Source: Platanthera guangdongensis (lineage: Eukaryota; Streptophyta; Magnoliopsida; Asparagales; Orchidaceae). From it: a stretch of 64,000 bases of DNA. A program made the translations under genes and the position numbers. The notes beneath the pieces were generated by a model that worked only from the letters and a program-made list of their open reading frames with translations, was not told the origin of the DNA and ran no database searches. Every line of letters begins with the position of its first letter. Positions within the stretch are counted from its first letter, which is position 1. Below, in pieces: positions 9,247 to 20,202 of this stretch. The stretch lies in the NCBI GenBank assembly GCA_039583875.1, contig CM077151.1:108084609-108148608 (forward strand). The letters are read 5' to 3'.

Positions 9247-12200
9247 GCAAGTTTTTCTAAACCTAAATCTGTTTTACCCTTTATAGATGAGTTTGTACCT
9301 CAAAAGGGTAAGACTTGATTAGGATTTAAGAAAACTGTCTGGACTGCTAGGTCCAAATCTAAAGGCAAAGCCCCAGCACAAAACAAAAAGCCTGTTGTAG
9401 ATAATTCAGCCAGGGTAGTACCTAAACAAAGGTACAACAGGTTTGAGTGCTGGTGTTGTGGCAAGATGGGCCACTTTGTCATAGATTGTTGGCACAATTC
9501 TAGTGTCAAGGAAAGTATCAAACTGCCTGCTAGAAGTGATACAGGTAGTTTTGTTAAAGGTCAGACTAACTTACAACAAGGACCCAAGAGTTATTTGGGT
9601 TCTAAGGTTAAGTAATCTGTTTTACAGGTGAGTCCAAGTGGCCATGCCCCTATATGATACTTGGACAGTGGATGTTCCAGACAAATGACTGGAACAAGCG
9701 GGTTGCTGAAGGATTACACACCTATTAAGGATGGCCCTAAAGTAACCTTTGGTGGTTCAAAAAAAGGAATCATCAAGGGATTTGGTAACATTTCTAGTAA
9801 TCAGATTACTATCACTCAAGTGGCTTATGTAAAGGGTTTGAAACACAACCTCATTAGCATAAGTCAGCTAAGTGATTTAGGATATGACATATCATTTGTC
9901 AAGAATGGTTATCATATCAAAAGGTCAAGTGATCAAAAGATCATTTTGACATGATATAGAAAAAGGAATGTTTACTGTCTTGACTTTGTGCGTGAGAACA
10001 ATGTTTCTCCTATCTGTCTTGTAGCTGTTGAGAGAGTCTCTCATTGTGTCAAATGGCATAAGAGGCTAGCCCATCTTAATTACAAGACTATTGGCCAACT
10101 CTTTAGCAAAGAGTTAGTGAGGAATGGTCCTCAAGTTAAGTGTATAAAGGATGGGACATGATCAGCTTGTCAAAAAGGCAAGCAGACCAAATCCACCTTT
10201 CATAGCCTTGAAAACAAGGACTTAGTGAGGTGTCTCTACCTCTTGCATATGGATCTATTTAGTCCTATGCCAGTTCACAGTCTAGATAGGAAGGTCTATA
10301 CATTTGTAGTAGTAGATGACTATTCTAGATATTCCTGAGTGTTCTTCCTAAGACAAAAATCTGAAACCCCTAGTATCTTATATAGTTTTGTTAAATAAAT
10401 TCAGAATGAGTTGAACAGTACAGTGGTCAAAATCAGAAGTGACCATGGTACTGAATTTCAGTCTGAAAGTATGACAAAACTGTGTGAAGAATTTGGGATT
10501 TTTCAGGAATTTTCCTCACCAAGAACACCACAACAAAATGGTATTGCTGAAAGGAAGAATAGAACATTGATAGAGACTGGTAGAACTCTATTGAGTGACA
10601 CTTCTCTCCCAGAATATTTCTGGGCTGAGGCAGTAAATACTGCATGTCATGTGATCAATAGGGCTACTATCACCAAGTGCCACAAAAAGACTCCTTATGA
10701 GATTGTGAAGGGCAGAAAACCAAATTTATCCTATTTCAGGATCTTTGGTTGCAAGTGATATATACTTAACAATGACAAGTCTTATCTAACCAAGGTTGCT
10801 GCCAAATCCCAAGAGGGGATCTTTGTTGGGTACATCATCAATAGTAAGGCTTATAGGTTCTACAACTTGATTACTCAAGTTGTAGAAGAGTCTATACATA
10901 TAGTCTTTGATGAAGCAAGACTGATTAGCAGTGAGTTGCCAAGTAGTGTATACAGCTCTACAGGTATAGATGAGAAGATGGACAAGCTTACCATTACAGA
11001 AGGTTCTACTGCAACTCAGCAAGTGGAAAATGGTGGCTGCTATCCAGGGGTAGTACAAGACTCTCTAGATGCTGAAGAAGACCAAGAGGTACAGCTTGAT
11101 GAAGAGGCTGGAGGTGTACAACCTGAAGATAGACTATCTCCAGTTAATAGACACTTAAAGGATCATCCAGCTAACCAGATAATTGGTGATCCAAGACAAG
11201 GAGTGCAAACTAGAAGCAGGAATCTGAGTACAGTTCTTTACTCTAATTTCCTATCACAAGTGTAACCAAAGAAATTTGAAGAAGGAGTTCTAGACCCTCA
11301 CTGGATTGATGCCATGCAAGAGGAGCTGAATCAGTTCAGGAGGTGCAAGGTCTGGAAGCTTGTTCCTAAACCCAAAGACCACAATATCATTGGAACAAAG
11401 TGGATCTTTAGGAACAAATTGGATGAGAATGGAATCATCATAAAGAATAATGCTAGACTTGTTGCAAAGGGATATAGGCAGGAAGAAGGTATTGATTTTG
11501 ATCAAACCTTTGCACCAGTAGCAAGACTGGAGGCTATCAGAATGTTCCTTGCTTATGCAACATATCAAGGGTTTAAGGTATTCCAAATGGATGTTAAGTC
11601 AGCTTTCCTAAATGGAGATCTAAAGGAAGATGTCTATGTAGAGCAGCCCTCAGGTTTTGTTGATCCTCTCAAACCTGATTATGTTTATAGACTTAGGAAG
11701 GCTTTGTATGAGTTGAAACAAGCACCAAGGGCTTGGTATGAAACCCTATCTAGTTTCCTCATTGAGAACAAATTCTCAAGGGGGAAAATAGACAAAACTC
11801 TATTCCTTAGGGAATCTAAAGGCAAGATTATCCTAGTCCAAATATATGCAGATGACATAATATTTGAGTCTACAGAAAGTAATCTTTGCAGAAAGTTTGC
11901 AAAGCTTATGCAAGGAAAATTTGAAATGAGCAGTATGGGGGAACTTAAGTTCTTCTTGGGTCTCCAAGTAAGACAGACTGAAGATGGCCTGTCCATATGC
12001 TAGTCTAAGTTCACCCTAGAGTTGATAAAGAAGTATGGTATAGAATCATCCACTACCATGAAAACTCCTATGAGGTCAAGTATGTCTCTAAGCAAAGATG
12101 ATGCAGGGAAACCTGTAGATGAAACTTTGTATAGAGGGATAGTTGGCTCCCTTCTATATTTGACTGCTAGTAGACTAGATATCATGTATGCTACATGTGT

Positions 12201-12789
12201 CTGTGCTAGGTACCAAGCATGCCCTAAAGAATCTCATTTGACTGCAGTCAAAAGGATTTTGAGATATCTTAAGGGCACACCTTATCTAGGCCTTTGGTAC
12301 CCTAGGAATGGAGATTTTCTACGAACATGTTATTCAGATGCAGATTTTGCAGGTTGTAAGGAAGACAGAAAAAGTACTACAGGAACCTGTCAATTTCTAG
12401 GAGGAAGGCTGGTGTCATGGAGTAGTAAGAAGCAGACCAGTGTGGCAATATCCACAGCTGAGTCAGAATATGTTGCTGTAGGAAGCTGTTGTGCACAACT
12501 TTTGTGGATTCAACATCAGCTAGAAGATTATGGTATTCAACTAAGTAGAACACCTTTATTTTGTGATTCTACAAGTGCCATTTCTATTGCAAATAATCCT
12601 GTCTCACATAGTAGGACTAAGCACATAGAAATTAGATACCATTTTCTTAGAGAACATGTAGAGAAGGAGGACATTTCACTAGAATATGTTAAAACAGATA
12701 ATCAGATAGCTGATATATTTACTAAGCCTCTTGATGAAACTAAATTCAATAAGTTTAAAATTAAATTCGGAATGTTGAACTTAGAATAG
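9247..12789 (+). pseudogene. Cop-1 protease-integrase-RT-RNase H (decayed)
   Basis: One frame from about 9247 to the TAG at 12787. In order: second zinc knuckle CWCCGKMGHFVIDC (about 9448), protease LDSGCSRQMTG (9661), integrase zinc region (WHKRLAHLN, then CQKG) and catalytic core (VVDDYSR, DHGTEF, NGIAERKNRT), RT ([24 protein letters not shown], catalytic YADD near 11850) and RNase H (SDADFAG, TAESEY, CDSTSAI). At least nine in-frame stops, for example 9316, 9613, 9655, 9952, 10159, 10336, 10396, 10756 and 12001. Several are tryptophan TGG to TGA or CAG/CGA to TAG/TGA. Functional when intact; dead here. Confidence 0.92.
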
Positions 12790-12815
12790 TTTGATAAAAT
12801 TTGGCTAAGTAAAAT

Positions 12816-13172
12816 GGTGTCGACACAAGGAGTTGTCTGTGTCGACACATAGAAGTGGTGTCGACATTTCAGAGAAATGGTGTCGACATTTCAGAGAAAT
12901 GGTGTCGACATTTCAGAGAAATGGTGTCGACACATCTAGAAAGTCTGTGTCGACACTTCAAAGAATTAGTGTCGACACATACAGTGTAGGTGTCGACACA
13001 TCCAGGTGGTGTCGACACTTAGGTTTAACACTGATTTCGTCGAGTGAAGTATCGACTAATCATCGAATGCAGATGTATAAGTGTCGACACATCATAATTT
13101 GTGTCGACACATCGCAGTCAACATAGTTGTCGAGACATCAGAAGTAAGTGTCGACACTTTTCAACAGTGTCG
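12816..13172 (+). repeat. Second GTCGACA array, between pol and ORF3 of Cop-1
   Basis: About fourteen copies of GTCGACA spaced 15-30 bases apart, as in the LTR but in the internal region. Three neighbouring units share the spacer TTTCAGAGAAATG. Two more GTCGACA copies follow near 13248 and 13287. The array begins about 26 bases after the pol stop. Confidence 0.92.
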
Positions 13173-13222
13173 ACACATTTAGAGTATTTTGACGTGCCTT
13201 TTCACCTTCGATTTTAGAAAGG

Positions 13223-13230
13223 TATAAATA
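13223..13230 (+). promoter_or_regulatory. Candidate internal promoter (TATA box) for Cop-1 ORF3
   Basis: TATAAATA in GGTATAAATAGG, about 50 bases after the GTCGACA array and 108 bases before ATG 13331. The ATG is preceded by AAAACCCTA, a common start context in plant messages. The array-then-TATA order repeats that of the LTR promoter. Transcription from here is inferred, not shown. Confidence 0.55.
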
Positions 13231-13330
13231 GGTCTTCAATATTGTTTGTCGACACGCTCTCCATAGTTTCGAGACCAAACTTGTGTGTCGACATCTATCT
13301 CCTCTAAATTCAAGATTTCTCAAAACCCTA

Positions 13331-16165
13331 ATGGCGCCTAAGCTTGAGGAGAACGTGAATGAAGGATATGAGCTAGTACGACATGCCTTTGACGATGCGA
13401 AATCTGAAATTAAGGAGACAGTAACCCTAATTACAGAGAATGGATTGGAGTATCTAGTGTCTGAGCCAACCAAGATCTGGAAGAAGGAGGTACTCAATTT
13501 CTTTAGTGCAGCTACCCTTGATGAAACTGGACTCAAGATTAAGTCCACAGACCATGGGGCAAAAGTAAAAATCACCCAGAAAAGTCTAAGAAAAGTTCTA
13601 CATCTACCTAGAACTAAAGAAGAGGAAGATGTACCTGCATCAAAGATAAGGGAGGCACTGCAATGGTGTGGACTAGATTCAAACATGAAGATTGGATCAG
13701 TTTTTAACAGGAAAGGGATGAACATGCAAGGAAAGTTTTTATCTGAAGTGGTATGAAAGGTAATTCTGAGCAAGCCAGGTGGGCATGATAGAATATCAGC
13801 TCACATGTTCAATTTAATGACAAGGATCATTTTCAAACTCAAAACTAATTGGTCAACAGTAATGTTTGAGAAGATTAAGGAAAGTCTGAAGAAGCCCAAT
13901 CTGTGTTGGTTTATGAGTTTGTTCTTGGCTGGAACTATTCCAGAAGTGATGAACCAAGCTGCTGGATCAAAGATAAATCACATGAGGAGAATGGATGTTT
14001 GGATTATCTCAAGGTGGGATAGGGTGTTAACAAAGGACATGCCTACTCCAGAAAAACAAGTTCCTCCACAGCAGAAGAAGAAAGCCATACTAGCTTCTGA
14101 ATCCTCTAGCAGTTCAGAGGACCAAGTAGTTTTCAGTTCAAATGAGGAAGAAGCTGATGTTACTGGAAGGTCACCAGTAAGGCATGAAGACGCACTGAGG
14201 CAGGGGGAGCAACCACCTGCTAGCCCCATTCACCTGGATCCACTCCAGGGGGAGCCTCAACATATGGAAGAGCCAACTCACTTAGACAGTGAAAGGGCAA
14301 CTCAAACAATTCTTGAGGTAATCAATGAAGTTAATCAATCAATTTTCCATATTGAGAATGAAGTATTGACTGAATCTTTAATTGATGTTGATCAGGAAAC
14401 TCAGATACATAGTCAACCACAAGATGTTGTCATGGAAGACACATCAGTTGCTGATAATGCTCCTGAGATAAGAGATTCTCCAGTCCCTACTCAACAGGAG
14501 TTTACTCTAGAAGAGCTATTCCCTGATTTATTATATACTGATTTTGAGGGAGAGAGAGCAGCATTTGAGGGGGAACAGGTAGATCTTGTGGGGGAGCATG
14601 TTTGGTCTCAGGAGGAGACTGCAAGAAATGAAGAGGAGCAAATTAGAAATGAGAATGAGGAGCAAATGACACAGGGGGAGCTACCAAGGACTAAGAAGGA
14701 ATTGCCTCCTAGTCCTAAGGATAGGGTAGACATTGCTAGTACTTTTACTTCTGAGGATGAAGAAGTTGCTCAAGCCAAGAAAAGGAAGCTCATGGTCTTC
14801 AAAAGAAGGAGCCAGAGCTACAAGAAGGCACTGCAAACAATTGCTCCACAACCTGCCCCAACATCTGATTACAGCACTTTGTTGGTAGCTTTGCAGATCA
14901 AAATGGATGAGCAAAGGAAGGCTTTAGAAAAATAAATGGATGAAGGACATAAATCACTTCAATTTGATCTGGCTCAAGATATAAAATCTATAAGATTTGA
15001 AGTGAATCAAAATAAGAAGGAAATGACTGACTGTTTTCATAAAGGAGGTAATGCAGTGGTTTATCTGGCCACTCATCAAGAGAAGATAAAGTCACAGGTT
15101 GATGATATGGCAGTCAAACAAGGATATGTCCTGGAAAATCAGATTAGGATGAATGATAATTTGACTGCTTCTCATAATGCAATTGTTACTGAAATAAAGA
15201 ACATTGTAACTGCCCCAACTGCTGATAATTCTACAGCCAAGCCAGAGTTTGATAAGGAAAAGTTTGATAAGGATTTCCAGGCAGGCATAACTGCTGTAAA
15301 AATTGCTATTACAGATTCTCAAAAGGTTATCTATGGACTGCTGCTGAAGTTGAGGGGTTTTTATAAAGATGAAGTAAATTATATGGATGAACAGCTCAGG
15401 TTTCAGAAGGATGATCTTAGAGATCATGTGGCTAGAGAAGTCATAAAGGGGGAGAGGGTGTTAGTCAAAGTAGGCTCTGACCATGCTAAATGGATTTCAA
15501 ACAGCATCAGAGCCACCCTTGGATATCCACCCTTGTGTGATGATGATAATGTTGCTGAATCTAGAATAAACCCTGCTATTTTTGGAGGAGAGCCTGCTGA
15601 AGTTGCTCAAGTCATTTATCCTCCTGCATATTTTGAAATGATACATCAAGAAGTCCAGTCTATGTATAGCCCTACTGAAGGAAATCAAAATGTGATCATT
15701 GAGAAAGTAGACAAGCCTATGTTAGAGGTAGTTTTGAAAGAGCAAGAAGCTCTATTGTCAAAGAAGAGATTCAGAGAACGGGCAGAGTTAAGGCCTGATT
15801 TTGAACAGTGGAGCCCAACTTCTAGGAATTTCATATTGACTGCTTGGAAAGCTGCAAAGGATAATTTCCTAGAGAGGGGCAAATGGTACTCTGACCAAGA
15901 ATGGAGAAAATATGAAGCCAGGCAAGAGGCTATTGTATAATATAGAAGAAAGGCTAAACTTGGGAACCTACCTCCTAATGCACAGGAGCCTAGCAAGTAT
16001 TTCCCTAAGCCTTATCATTATTTTGAGAGACAAAAGATAAGGGCTGAAGAATAGAATAAGAAAGATCTTAAGGGCAAGAAGCCTGCTGATGACACTGATG
16101 CTCCAGTTCAAGCCAAGATTCAATCTGGCAAGGGCATTATCATCAAGGAGCCAGAGCAGCCATAG
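13331..16165 (+). pseudogene. Cop-1 ORF3, protein at the env-like position, with four in-frame stops
   Basis: A single frame runs 944 codons from ATG 13331 to TAG 16163-16165, broken by TGA 13754, TAA 14933, TAA 15938 and TAG 16052, with no frameshift. I chose ATG 13331 (MAPKLEENVNEGY) over an upstream in-frame ATG at 13283 because the latter lies in the GTCGACA-bearing leader. Residues about 1-230 form a compact block (TKIWKKEVLNFFSAATLD; KITQKSLRKVLHLP; RMDVWIISRWDRVL) that reminds me of plant-transposon-associated domains. Residues 240-480 are acidic and Ser/Glu-rich. Residues 490-870 are Lys/Glu-rich and probably coiled coil. I see no clear signal peptide or strong membrane span. SIRE-type elements often carry an env-like ORF here; the function is unknown. 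Confidence 0.8.
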
Positions 16166-16429
16166 AATAGAATTTTCTTAAGTTTACAATTTTCAATCTT
16201 TAGTATTAAAACATCTATGTAAACTTTTGTTCATGAAACTATGGGAAGTTGTAACAAAACAATGTTTAATGTTCAATCTGTTACATTGCTATTCCGTGAA
16301 GATTGTTTATACATGTTTTGTTTAGTATTTACCCTGTCATATAATGCTGTTATACATCATATTGTGTATTTGTTATGAATGGTGTATATCATTGACTAAG
16401 GGTTATGACTTCTCCAAATATGAGAAGAT
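16166..16429 (+). other. Cop-1 3' untranslated stretch before the 3' LTR
   Basis: AT-rich, no coding frame. The expected polypurine tract is weak: only GAGAAGA at 16422-16428 precedes the LTR. Confidence 0.6.
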
Positions 16430-16572
16430 TGTTGGGTACATTGGAAAATGTGTACCAGATTTGAAGAAGCCTCACCCTACTCAATGATATGCATCAAGGT
16501 GTATTTGATGTGTTTTGAGTTTATTTATGCAGGTTAAGTAACTGCAGGATTGCAGGAAATATTCTAAGTCCA

Positions 16573-17163
16573 TGTGTCGACACCTAGAGAAGCAGTGTCG
16601 ACACTTATGAAGGCTTGTGTCGACACTAGAGAAAAGCTATGTCGACACTTGGAGTAAATTGTGTCGACACCAGGAAAGGCAGAGTCGACACCAGAAGAAA
16701 TGTGTCGACACATACAGGCAGTATCGACACAATGTGAAGAATAGTCGACATCAAATGTGTCGACACCAGGAGGCTGTGTCGACACACTGAAGGCTTTGTC
16801 GACATCAACTGTGTCGACACACATGACTTGTGTCGACACATAGCAAGTTTTAACACAGTGTTAAAGATGAAGTACTTGTGTCGACACAAAGGAGATGTGT
16901 CGACACTCAGCATAATTCAACTAAGTGTTAAAGTGAAGAAGTACTTGTGTCGACACATAGGAGATGTGTCGACACACTGCAGAATTCAACTAAGTTTTAA
17001 AGAAGAAGTACTTGTGTCGACACACTCAATCAGTGTCGACACATTCAACAGAAGCAATGTCGAGAAGCTGTTACAACAATAGAAGGAGTTGTGTCGACAC
17101 CACCAAGGCATGTGTCGACACTTAGTCTACTTGTGTCGACACTTGGTCTATTTGTGTCAACAC
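16573..17163 (+). repeat. GTCGACA array in Cop-1 3' LTR
   Basis: Collinear with the 5' LTR array. Several units that are mutated in one LTR are intact in the other, for example GTCAACA in the 5' copy is GTCGACA here. Confidence 0.92.
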
Positions 17164-17320
17164 ATAATGAAGATCAGTCTCAACACTTTCAGAAAGAGAC
17201 AGTATTTTCAAGAAGTGACTGGATGACTTGACAGCTGCCATTTCAGCCGGTCTACTGCAACTGTCATAGCTGTCAGAAGTTCGTTAGAAACCGGATCAGC
17301 TGGTTACCTTGGAGGAAGAC

Positions 17321-17328
17321 TATATAAA
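17321..17328 (+). promoter_or_regulatory. TATA box of Cop-1 3' LTR
   Basis: TATATAAA in the same context as 6533-6540. In this position it could drive read-out transcription into Tek-1 integrase. Confidence 0.65.
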
Positions 17329-18274
17329 GGCCTTTCTCCTTCAACAGAAAGATATCGATATCAATCACAACAAAGAAGAAGATCAGAAGATCAATCATTG
17401 TAGAATACAGATCCAGAGAAAACTGTAAATTAGTATTTTGAAGAAATTTCAGATTTACTTGGAGAGAGAGAACTCCAGTAATTGAAATCAAGAAAGAGAC
17501 TTGTTTAATTAACTCTCTTAAGAAGTAAGTTCTGAACCAGACTGCAAAGAAGGATCCAGATTTAATTCTCCATCCTAAGAAGGAAGTTATCAGCCGGTCT
17601 ACTTCAAGAAAATCAACTTTTACTGAGTTCAGACTCAAGAAGCCTTGAAGAAAGCAAAGACAAAGTTGGTCTCAGGAATCAGTTCTATCAAGAACAGATC
17701 AAGAAGGTTGCCCTCTTCATTCTCTCAAATAGAGTGGAAACCTAAAACTCATTTATTATCTTTTTGTAGGATCCTAAGGGATCTGAGTTGTAAGCCTAAA
17801 TTTATAAAGGCTGAGGTAGGGCTTTTGAGCCAGAGTGTAGGAGAATCTATTCTCTGAGTGTAGGCCTTGTTGAAGCTGAGGTAGGGCTGGCCTGAGTGTA
17901 GGTCTTGTTGAAGACTGAGTGGTAGGGCTTTGTGCCTGAGTTGTAGGAGTCGGGACACTCTGAGTTGTAGGAACCTATTTGGGGTTCTGAGTTGTAAGAT
18001 CTGAGGATCTGAGGAGAAGTGTAGAAGTTAGGCCGAATCTAGTACACTGCTAGATAGGCGAAGGGGGAAAGTGGATGTACCCAGACCTTGGGGAACCACT
18101 ATAAACACTGTGTGCACTCTGTGTATGATAATCTTTGTGATTACTGTGCTGTGGGATAGTTAAATTTACAATTTCTGCTAAGTAACTGAACAGAATATCT
18201 GTCTTAGAATCAAAAGAAAAATTACACCTATTCACCCCCCCTCTAGGTGGTTAGGCACTATTTCTTTTAGGTTA

Positions 18275-19306
18275 CCTAGATCGCAGCAGGGTAATGACGC
18301 TATTTGGGTGATCGTGGATCGCTTAACTAAGGTGGCCCACTTTATCCCAAATCAAAAGGAGGACAACGTGGAGAAGCTGGTGGAGTTGTATGTTCGCAAC
18401 ATTGTGCGACTACATGAGATTACTAAGAGCATAGTCAGCGATAGAGATGGATGATTTACGTCCAAGGACTGGAGATTGGTTCAAAAGAGTTTGGGCACAA
18501 AGCTCAAGTTCAGTACAGCTTTACATCCCCGAACTGACGGGTAAACCGAAAGAATGAACCATACTATGGAAGACATACTGAGAATGTGCATTCTTGATTT
18601 CGGCAAGAAGTAGGAAGATCACCTCTTCATGGTGGAGTTCGCGTACAACAACAGTTACCAAGCAAGTATAAAAATGGCGTCGTACGATGCTTTGTATGGG
18701 AGACGGTGTCGAACGCCGATGTCTTGGGCAGAGGTGGGAGACACCAAACTGTTGGGAAAAGAGGTGGTACCTGACGCTTGTGAGATGGTGCGGACCATTC
18801 AAGAGCGTATGAAGGTGGCGCAAGATCGGCAAGCAAAGTATTTTAATGCTCGCCATAGGAAGCTGGAGTTCGCGGTATGCGATTGGGTCTATTTGAAGAT
18901 CAAGCCGTTCAAAGTCGTCTCACGGATTCGCCGACTCAAGAAGTTGAGTCCAAGGTTTTTGGGACCTTTTGAAGTTGTTGAACGGGTGGGAGAAGCAACC
19001 TATCAGTTGGCGTTGTCCGCAGAGCTGAGTGGATTGCACGACGTCTTCCATGTCTCCGTCTTGAGGAAAGCCTTGGTGGAGGCTAGTGTGGTGATCGAGC
19101 CGTCATCGGTGCCGATAGAGGAAGACTTGAGGACGCGAGTCTGTCCAATTGCTATAGAGGATTCAGAGATTCGGCAGTTGCGGAATAAAGAGGTCAAACT
19201 CGTGAAAGTCCGATGGGACAACTGCGGTCGCGAGGAGCTCTCTTGGGAGCGAGAACAAACCATGCTGGAAGAGTATCCAGAGCTCTTCAGTTCAGGTACC
19301 ATTTAA
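18275..19306 (+). pseudogene. Tek-1 integrase core, GPF module and chromodomain (decayed)
   Basis: Continues the frame of 3950-5641 after removal of Cop-1 and one ggtta copy. Integrase core motifs: [19 protein letters not shown], then FSTALHPRTDG. Then [24 protein letters not shown]. The GPF module is SPRFLGPFEVVERVGEATYQL. The C-terminal chromodomain is IEDSEIRQLRNKEVKLVKVRW followed by ELSWEREQTMLEEYPELF, ending at TAA 19304. Stops at 18455 (CGA to TGA), 18542 (CAA to TAA) and 18611 (TGG to TAG). The chromodomain would direct integration to marked chromatin. From about 18620 on the frame is open. Confidence 0.92.
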
Positions 19307-19350
19307 GTTTTGTTCCCTTTTCGCTTTGTAATTTCGGGATGAAATTCTTT

Positions 19351-19365
19351 TAAGGGGGAGAGAGT
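19351..19365 (+). other. Polypurine tract of Tek-1
   Basis: TAAGGGGGAGAGAG just before the 3' LTR, preceded by the TTTCGGGATGAAATT box usual for Tekay elements. Confidence 0.85.
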
Positions 19366-19435
19366 TGTAACGCCCCAAAATTTGTAAGAGGGATGATCAG
19401 CATTTTTTGGCCAAGATTGGGTCTTAGTTGGGGGG

Positions 19436-20202
19436 CACACGGCCTAGGACACGGGCGTGTCCCTAGCCGTGTCAAGCTCAGTCTCGTCGAGAGTCCGGGA
19501 AGTCGACGTCCTGCGCTCGACAAAGTGTCGAGACAGGTAACACGGCCTAGGACACGGGCGTGTCCATGGGCGTGTCCCGCTCGGGTGGCGTAGTAAAGCG
19601 CGTGGTCGACGAATTTCGGTCGACGAAATGTTTGGGTGGTCACGCCCTGGAACACGTGCGTGATAGGGGGCGTGTCCCCTCGGTTCGACGATCGTCGAGT
19701 GGCGATCGTCGAGTAGGGGTACACAACCTGTGATACGGGCGTGTCATAGGGCGTGTCCCGTTTTGTCAATCCGCGTTCGACGATTTCCATGGATCCGCGT
19801 TCGACGATTTCCCCAGCGATCTGCATTCGACGATTTTCATGGATCTGCGTTCGACGATTTCCCCAGCAATCTCTGTTCGACGATTTGGCTACGTTCGACG
19901 ATTTTGCCAGGGAATTCCGTTCGACAATCTGGCCAGCAATCGACGATCTGCGTTCGACGATCGTCAAGGCTTTGAACACGGCCTGAGATACGGGCGTCTC
20001 CCAGGTCGTGTCCTTCTCCGATTGTGAGCTAGGACGTGTAAGGGATTGGATACGGCCTGCAGCCCAGGCGTGTTCAGGTTGGACACGACCGTGTCAAATG
20101 TGACATGGGCGTGTTAAGGCCCCGTGTCTTGTTTTGGGTGTGATAGTTTCGGCGTCGATTGGGGAACACGGCCTTGGACACAGGCGTGTCACAAGCCGTG
20201 TT
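19436..20202 (+). repeat. Hairpin array in Tek-1 3' LTR
   Basis: Repeated ACACGGCCT..GACACGGGCGTGTC..AGCCGTGTC units, plus GTCGA and TCGACGATCGTCGA motifs. The bases just outside the core vary and often remain complementary. Confidence 0.82.
19771..19960 (+). repeat. 26-bp minisatellite in Tek-1 LTR
   Basis: About seven units of the form CTGCGTTCGACGATTT followed by CCCCAGCAAT, with alternate units ending in CATGGAT. It lies within the hairpin array and spreads the GTTCGACGAT motif. Confidence 0.85.

Larger units (their letters stand above)
5642..18269 (+). mobile_element. Cop-1: SIRE-like copia element with a third ORF, complete structure
   Basis: A 12,628-bp Ty1/copia element. Its LTRs are 5642-7485 and 16430-18269, and it is flanked by ggtta at 5637-5641 and 18270-18274. 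Order: LTR, primer site, gag, protease-integrase-RT-RNase H, array plus promoter-like spacer, long third ORF, 3' LTR. Copia gene order (integrase before RT), two CCHC knuckles and an extra ORF after pol fit the SIRE/Maximus lineage. In the first 350 or so bases the two LTRs differ at about 13 positions by my count, mostly transitions. All three coding regions carry stops, so this copy is not autonomous. Confidence 0.93.
16430..18269 (+). repeat. Cop-1 3' LTR
   Basis: Starts TGTTGGGTACATTGG and ends CTATTTCTTTTA (the final CA has become TA), then the ggtta target copy. It holds the same parts as the 5' LTR: GTCGACA array 16573-17163 and TATATAAA at 17321-17328. Confidence 0.93.

Noticed and set aside
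9240..9260. Programmed frameshift between Cop-1 gag and pol
   Set aside because: The shift is upstream of the second zinc knuckle, which should be part of Gag, so a lesion in a T-rich run is more likely. Not fully excluded.
13283..13330. Earlier start for Cop-1 ORF3
   Set aside because: The upstream ATG lies within a GTCGACA motif of the leader; ATG 13331 has the better plant context and begins the Lys/Glu-rich protein block.
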